DNA of 58,483 nt from Synechococcales cyanobacterium CRU_2_2 (GTDB taxonomy: Bacteria > Cyanobacteriota > Cyanobacteriia > PCC-9006 > JAAUQQ01), in the NCBI GenBank assembly GCA_012034805.1, contig JAAUOP010000010.1, positions 1 through 58,483 of the forward strand, given 5' to 3'. The notes under the pieces were generated by a model. The model was given only the letters and a program-made list of their open reading frames with translations. It was not told the origin of the DNA and did no database searches. Position 1 is the stretch's first letter, and the number at the start of each line of letters is the position of its first letter. The translations under genes and the position numbers were made by a program. This document shows positions 54,490 to 58,483 of the stretch, in pieces.

Positions 54490-55197
54490 ATGATTCAAGC
54501 GATCGCGAAACCTATTTCCCTGGAAGAGTTTCTGCAACTACCAGAAACCCAGCCCGCCAGCGAGTATGTGAGGGGGCAGATTGTTCGGAAGCCCCTCTCT
54601 TCGGACAAGTCCAGCCGGTTGCGGAAGACGCTGCTGAAGAAGATTAACTCTGTCTTGTTGATGGGAGAGACTGCTAAGGCCTTCCCAGAGTTGCGCTGTT
54701 CGTTTGGGGATCAGTCCTTTGAAGCTTGGCCTAGCCAATCGTTTGTTCCCGATATTGTCGTTCTCCGAAAAGAGAATATCCCCGTTGAGGCATCCGGCGA
54801 GGTGGCGAATGCGATCCTCACCCCACCCGATTGGATGATTGAAATTGCGCCGTCGGAACAGGGCTATCGGCGAGCAACAGAAAACATCTTATATAGCCTG
54901 GATCGGGGCTGCCAGATGGGATGGCTGATTGAGCCAGAGGAGAAAAATGTCGTGGTTTCGCCGCAGGATGGGCGATCGCGTAGCTTCAGTCAGTGGGACG
55001 CTGTCCTGCCCGTACCGGATTGGGCCTCAGGGCTAGAGCTAACGGTGGGTGAGCTGTTTGGTTGGCTGATTGAGCCGCCGATTCTAAAGTTTGCGGGGGT
55101 ATTTGAACACGATCCTGATTTTGCTGAGGTTGTGGCCCAGATGCGTGCAGAGCGAAAATTAGATGACGAAAATCCTGCTTATACGGTGAGTGGGTAG
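54490..55197 (+). CDS. Uma2 (DUF820) family putative nuclease
   Basis: 235 residues of the Uma2 family, which is greatly expanded in cyanobacteria and has a PD-(D/E)XK nuclease-like fold. Motif regions are ISLEEFLQLPETQPASEYVR with the Glu of the first helix, FVPDIVVLRKENIPVE (PD), and PPDWMIEIAPSEQGYRRATE with the WMIEIxS Glu, then CQMGWLIEPEEKNVVV. The C-terminal 50 residues are an extra tail. In vivo function is unknown. Its stop is 3 bases before the PIN-domain gene, so they are translated together. Confidence 0.88.
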   Translation: MIQAIAKPISLEEFLQLPETQPASEYVRGQIVRKPLSSDKSSRLRKTLLKKINSVLLMGETAKAFPELRCSFGDQSFEAWPSQSFVPDIVVLRKENIPVEASGEVANAILTPPDWMIEIAPSEQGYRRATENILYSLDRGCQMGWLIEPEEKNVVVSPQDGRSRSFSQWDAVLPVPDWASGLELTVGELFGWLIEPPILKFAGVFEHDPDFAEVVAQMRAERKLDDENPAYTVSG

Positions 55198-55200
55198 GGG

Positions 55201-55629
55201 ATGGCCAGTTATGTTCTAGACAGCGATCACATCTCACTGTTCTTGGGAAATCACCCGCAAGTTTGTGAGCGTTTTGCCAAGGAGTGGGCGGATTCGGCCA
55301 TCACGATCATTTCGGTACAGGAGATATTCAATGGTTGGGCGAGTCGTCTGAGTCGTTCAGGATCTGAGCTTGAGACGGTTCGGGTTTACGAAAAGTGGCA
55401 TGTCGTCACTGAGTTTTTTAAGCTCATCGAAATTCTCAACTATGATGCGGCAGCTAGCCGAGTCTACGAAGCGTTGATCCAGGGCAACCCTGAGTTGGGG
55501 AAGCGGCGTTTGGAGAAGGACATGAGAATTGCGGCGATCGCCCTCTCCCAAGACATCACGGTTGTAACGCGAAACCAGCGGGATTTTGAGCCGGTGCCGG
55601 GGTTGGCTTTGGAAAACTGGACGGTCTAG
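55201..55629 (+). CDS. PIN-domain (VapC-type) putative ribonuclease
   Basis: 142 residues. The N-terminal acidic motif is SYVLDSDHISLFLGNHPQVC, the second acidic site is ISVQEIFNGW, and the end EKDMRIAAIALSQDITVVTR, then NQRDFEPVPGLALENWTV, is classic for VapC toxins. VapC toxins cut tRNA or rRNA and are normally partnered by a small antitoxin gene just upstream. Here the upstream gene is Uma2, and no antitoxin-sized gene is visible on either side. Confidence 0.88.
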   Translation: MASYVLDSDHISLFLGNHPQVCERFAKEWADSAITIISVQEIFNGWASRLSRSGSELETVRVYEKWHVVTEFFKLIEILNYDAAASRVYEALIQGNPELGKRRLEKDMRIAAIALSQDITVVTRNQRDFEPVPGLALENWTV

Positions 55630-55637
55630 GGCTATCT

Positions 55638-56244
55638 TCAAAACTCAACAAATGCTTCATGAACCCACCCATCTGCTCCTGAAACAACAAAGCGGACATG
55701 GTGCCATTGGTCTCCATCTGCTGAGGTCTGAGCGTCTAAGACTTCTACTTGATCACCAACCACACCATAATGCCGTGCACGATAATTCTCTCCAGGGCCC
55801 ACGCGAACGTTAATTTGCGCATCCGAATCATTTGCTATGAGCTTGCCCACCATATTCTCTTGGGGAACTGAAGTACCCTCAGATGACTTAGGAGTAGTGT
55901 GTCCGGACCGATTCTGTATCCTTTCAGCATCAGCGGGGGGGGCCGACTTCGCCAGACTTTTCAGGCCGCTCATTGAGCGATAGCCCTTCGGGCAAGGGTT
56001 GAACAACGGGATTAACAACATTATTTATAATTGAGGTGTTGTTGATGATGGAAGTATTTGTGTTGCTCTGTTCGGGGTTGGTCTGGCGAGGTAGAGCCTC
56101 TTCCACTCCACTCTCCGTGGCGTCTTCTCGGGGTGGACGGCCCTCAGTTCCCGATTTGACAGCGCCGTAAGCTGTAATTAATGCAACCAGAATTGGGACA
56201 ACCACAGCAGTTATGGTGGTCAGTTTGTTGCTGCTCATGTGCAA
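55638..56244 (-). pseudogene. Membrane-anchored SH3-domain protein, one frameshift
   Basis: About 202 residues when corrected. The N-terminal helix is LTTITAVVVPILVALITAYG. An Asn-rich linker with a repeated NTSIINN unit, then a Pro/Ser-rich stretch, leads to a bacterial SH3 (SH3_3) domain: QINVRVGPGENYRARHYGVV, GDQVEVLDAQ, and QWHHVRFVVSGADGWVHEAF. It was probably made to bind cell-wall or peptide ligands. The frame breaks at the G8 run 55935-55942 (fits with 7 or 10). It converges with the PIN gene, with 8 bases between. The frame at 55930-56244 carries the N-terminal part. Confidence 0.8.
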
Positions 56245-56684
56245 TAAACTCCAACGGAAAATTTCGCTGCTAGCTGTAGTGTCTTATTAGTCTCAATGCA
56301 GTTTCAGTATATTCAAAAAACAACCCAATAATAAGCTCATCGCCCTGTAGAGTCGATAGACTCATTGGTGTCATGAAGCCGGGATTCATTGTGGGACTTG
56401 AGCTGGACAAAAAGGCTGTTCGACCATATTATAAACCGCTTAGACTTTAAACGCCGATTGTTCCCGGTCTATATAGCGATTTTCATTCTGAGAATCGCTA
56501 TATAGACCGGCTCAGCCATGTTGGCATTGAACCGAGCGCAACAATTACTAGGTTGGTCAGTGATTGTTGCGTTCCTCGCCGATTAAGCAGCTCTCTCGGC
56601 GTTTTCGACAGAACCAACGCCTTTCTGTCATCCGCTTTCCCGTCCGACAACTCCGCCGCGTCGAACAAGGCTTCACTGATAAGC
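56245..56684. other. 440-base intergenic region with large palindromes
   Basis: AT-rich from 56280 to 56460, then two strong inverted repeats (56464-56510 and 56537-56571). A 75-codon minus-strand frame (56498-56725) overlaps the end of the SDR gene. Its composition is ambiguous (LVSLERELISEALFDAAELS) and I do not support it as a gene; it could be a remnant. No transposase motif is visible. Confidence 0.5.
56464..56510. repeat. Long near-perfect palindrome (CCGGTCTATATAGCGATT)
   Basis: Arms 56464-56484 and 56490-56510 match at 20 of 21 positions, the outer 18 perfectly, with a five-base loop. There is no T run on either side, so it is not a standard terminator. A similar but unrelated inverted repeat (CGCAACAAT...ATTGTTGCG, arms 56537-56549 and 56559-56571, 12 of 13) follows 26 bases later. 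The pair could be the ends or core of a non-autonomous mobile element. Confidence 0.85.
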
Positions 56685-57407
56685 TCACGCTCCAGGCTCA
56701 CTAAACAACCGAAAATAAGTCGCAACGCAAAACTCTTTAATCGGAAAGGTTACAAAGGTCAGCGGATTAATCGTGACGATGATGTTGGTGTGGCCTTGTT
56801 GCGCAAGGCTCACGATTTTGGCCGCGACGCGATCGCCGTCCATAATCCCCACCGGATTAAGCTCACTTTTGAATGGCCCCAGAATAATTTTGCGAATCGG
56901 GCAGGGTGCATCGAGCCGCCGCAGGGTCACCAGGTCGCCGAGGGTGCGTTTGCTCAGTTCGTAGAGCGGGCTCAGGGCTGGGTTCGATTCGGCTTCGGAG
57001 GTATTGACCCAGATTTCTTTGCGATCGGCATTGGTCTCGGTCACGGTGCTCAAAAATAGCTCCAGCAACCGCCAGCTCGAAAAAGCATTGACCTCATAGG
57101 ATTTTTCAATGGCAGCAGGGGAGCGATCGCCATAGACATTCACCCCGTGATTGAGCACCAAAATATCCAGGGTCTCGAACAAGGGAGCCAGGGCGGCTTC
57201 CTCGCCGACTTTCCAGGAGAGGGTTTGGAAGACTGGTTCTGGGGGGCGATCGCGCTCCACGGAAGACACCTCCCGTGACGTCAACGCCGTGAGCTTTGCG
57301 CCCTGGGCCTGAAGCTGACGCAATAAGGCTTGACCCAGCGTCCCCGAAGCGCCGGTAACAGCAATGCTTTTACCCTTGAGACTCCGAGCTGAATCCTGCG
57401 GCATCAT
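56685..57407 (-). CDS. Short-chain dehydrogenase/reductase family protein
   Basis: 240 residues with a Rossmann N-terminus (KSIAVTGASGTLGQALLRQL), an NHG motif (LDILVLNHGVNVYGD, in place of NNAG), and a YxxxK-type site in ALSPLYELSKRTLGDLVTLR. The end FPIKEFCVATYFRLFSEPGA resembles the SDR half of cyanobacterial sterol desaturase/SDR fusion proteins. Here the desaturase half is absent, so this is a stand-alone version. The substrate is unknown. The start at 57407 is ATG ATG; the second is an equal candidate. Confidence 0.82.
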   Translation of the reverse strand: MMPQDSARSLKGKSIAVTGASGTLGQALLRQLQAQGAKLTALTSREVSSVERDRPPEPVFQTLSWKVGEEAALAPLFETLDILVLNHGVNVYGDRSPAAIEKSYEVNAFSSWRLLELFLSTVTETNADRKEIWVNTSEAESNPALSPLYELSKRTLGDLVTLRRLDAPCPIRKIILGPFKSELNPVGIMDGDRVAAKIVSLAQQGHTNIIVTINPLTFVTFPIKEFCVATYFRLFSEPGA

Positions 57408-57547
57408 GACCTCAGCGCCCTGGGCGGCACCCTTAACCGCAGAGTAACCCTTGCACGATTCTCGGCGAGAGGGGGTAACCTAGGGTCTGCAGCGTGGGTC
57501 GATATTTCTTTCACGGGCACTTATTTCATCGGAGAACTCTAGTAAAC

Positions 57548-57928
57548 ATGGACTTCAGTCAACTGTCACCTGCACCGAAACAGGCGGTCGGTGTTTACGT
57601 CCCCTACTACAACCAGCAGAACAAGCGCTCGGTTCTGCCCTTTGCCATTAGCCTCTACCAAAAGGGCGCGGTGGAAGGTGAGCGTCGCATTGAAGGCGGA
57701 GAGAGCGTTCCCTTTGTTGCCAGTTGGTTTGTCTCGGCCCTGCCTTCTGACATCACGCGCTGCCGTCTTCAATTTGATGGCAACTCGGAGCTGGACTACG
57801 AGATCACCCTGGCCAATCATGAGTTCATCGAATTTTTGATTGATCTGCTGATCAACCACAAGCGCCTCAAAATTACCGATTTTCCCCAGTCTTTCTACCG
57901 TCGTCTGCTGCAATACGAGGATGCCTAG
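57548..57928 (+). CDS. ebsA: EbsA-like type IV pilus biogenesis protein
   Basis: 126 residues from ATG 57548 (MDFSQLSPAPKQAVGVYVPY). The sequence YVPYYNQQNKRSVLPFAISL, YQKGAVEGERRIEGGESVPF and SALPSDITRCRLQFDGNSEL resembles EbsA of Synechococcus elongatus, a cyanobacterial protein needed for type IV pilus assembly, secretion and biofilm self-suppression. It is soluble, with no signal peptide. The frame is open to 57494, but this ATG fits the family N-terminus. It is divergent from the SDR gene. Confidence 0.75.
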   Translation: MDFSQLSPAPKQAVGVYVPYYNQQNKRSVLPFAISLYQKGAVEGERRIEGGESVPFVASWFVSALPSDITRCRLQFDGNSELDYEITLANHEFIEFLIDLLINHKRLKITDFPQSFYRRLLQYEDA

Positions 57929-58002
57929 AACTCGTAATTGCCTCGTCTGCGGAGCGTCTCTAGAATGAAGGGGATTGCTCTTTTCTGGGGTCTAAGAAAA
58001 AC

Positions 58003-58483
58003 GTGCCAAATTCCGCGAAGCACTTACTGGTGGGTTCTGTCGAAGCCCATAGCGGCAAATCAGCGATGGTGCTTGCGATCGCGCATCAGCTCAAGGCCCT
58101 CGGCCACAGCGTTGGCTACGGTAAGCCCCTGGGCTCTTGCCTCGACAATCCCTTCGGCCCAGCCTGCAACGCTACCTCTGGCACCCAGGGAATGATCGAT
58201 GAAGATGTGCGGTTTCTGGCCCAGAGCCTAGCACTACCCGACGACGAGCTACACCCCACCCTGCTGCTGCTCGATCAGCACACGATCCAAAAACGCCTCC
58301 TCGGTGAGGAATCGATCGACTACCGCGATCGCCTCAGCGCCTATCAAGACAGCCTCGGCAGTGACCTCGTCTTGATTGAAGGCCCCGGAACTTTGGATGA
58401 GGGCTATTTGTTTGAGTTGTCCCTGGGGCACATCGCCGAGGCTTTGAATGCATCGGTCTTGCTGGTCAGTCGGTTTAGTGAGC
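58003..58483 (+). CDS. Phosphotransacetylase-family protein (BioD-like ATPase), partial
   Basis: Runs off the right edge with 160 codons present. The BioD-like P-loop domain (LLVGSVEAHSGKSAMVLAIA; YGKPLGSCLDN; VRFLAQSLALPDDELHPTLL; DLVLIEGPGTLDEGYLFELS; ASVLLVSRFSE) matches the N-terminal part of cyanobacterial proteins annotated as phosphotransacetylase family, which continue with a DRTGG domain. The C-terminal part is outside the window. The likely start is GTG 58003; no in-frame ATG fits. It lies 74 bases after ebsA. Confidence 0.82.
   Translation, partial: MPNSAKHLLVGSVEAHSGKSAMVLAIAHQLKALGHSVGYGKPLGSCLDNPFGPACNATSGTQGMIDEDVRFLAQSLALPDDELHPTLLLLDQHTIQKRLLGEESIDYRDRLSAYQDSLGSDLVLIEGPGTLDEGYLFELSLGHIAEALNASVLLVSRFSE

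Noticed and set aside
56498..56725. A 75-codon minus-strand gene beside the SDR
   Set aside because: It runs through one palindrome and overlaps the SDR end in another frame; no family or ribosome site supports it.

Overview
The window is cyanobacterial chromosome. It carries photosystem II genes (psbO and a 51-codon psb30), many cyanobacteria-only protein families (DUF2555, DUF1400, EbsA, PatU, HetZ) and a very high density of the HIP1 octamer GCGATCGC. hetZ, patU and a HetZ-related gene suggest a filamentous lineage, but the window alone cannot show whether it makes heterocysts. No insertion sequence, prophage or CRISPR array was recognised.

Layout. 0-2.9 kb: a broken RNase R/TRAM reading frame at the edge, psb30 with its terminator, aspA and a palindromic repeat. 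2.9-7.6 kb: a HetZ-related protein, a broken gamma-glutamylcyclotransferase-like gene, patU and hetZ. 7.6-16 kb: housekeeping and photosynthesis genes (5-formyl-THF cyclo-ligase, DUF4126, tRNA-Ala, DUF2555, coaBC, DUF1400, psbO, sat). 16-24 kb: a degenerate orthocaspase, ftsH, eda, and an anti-sigma kinase divergent from a response-regulator PP2C phosphatase. 24-33 kb: a subtilase with P domain, glutathione peroxidase, a devBCA exporter and a sigma factor followed by a TPR protein. 33-36 kb: a multi-PAS histidine kinase.

35.7-46.2 kb is a minus-strand surface-glycan island of ten genes. Eight of them (wbqC-like to rffA) are chained by overlaps of 1-8 nt. The parts fit a GtrABC/Arn-type lipid-linked sugar decoration pathway: an aminosugar transaminase, a PglD-like acyltransferase, a polyprenyl-phosphate glycosyltransferase, a small EamA flippase and a GT-C-like membrane protein. 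The middle of the island is AT-rich and lacks HIP1, which suggests horizontal acquisition.

46.2-58.5 kb: tilS, two linked hypothetical genes, gltX, tRNA-Asp, tRNA-Trp, rplS, map, an Uma2/PIN pair, an SH3 protein, an SDR, ebsA and the start of a phosphotransacetylase-family gene.

A caution for any reader: about fifteen reading frames are broken by single- or few-base changes. Most lie in homopolymer runs and nearly all fit base loss, and they include the end of tilS, which is normally essential. This looks like consensus-sequence error rather than gene decay, so the entries typed as pseudogene are probably intact genes in the living organism.
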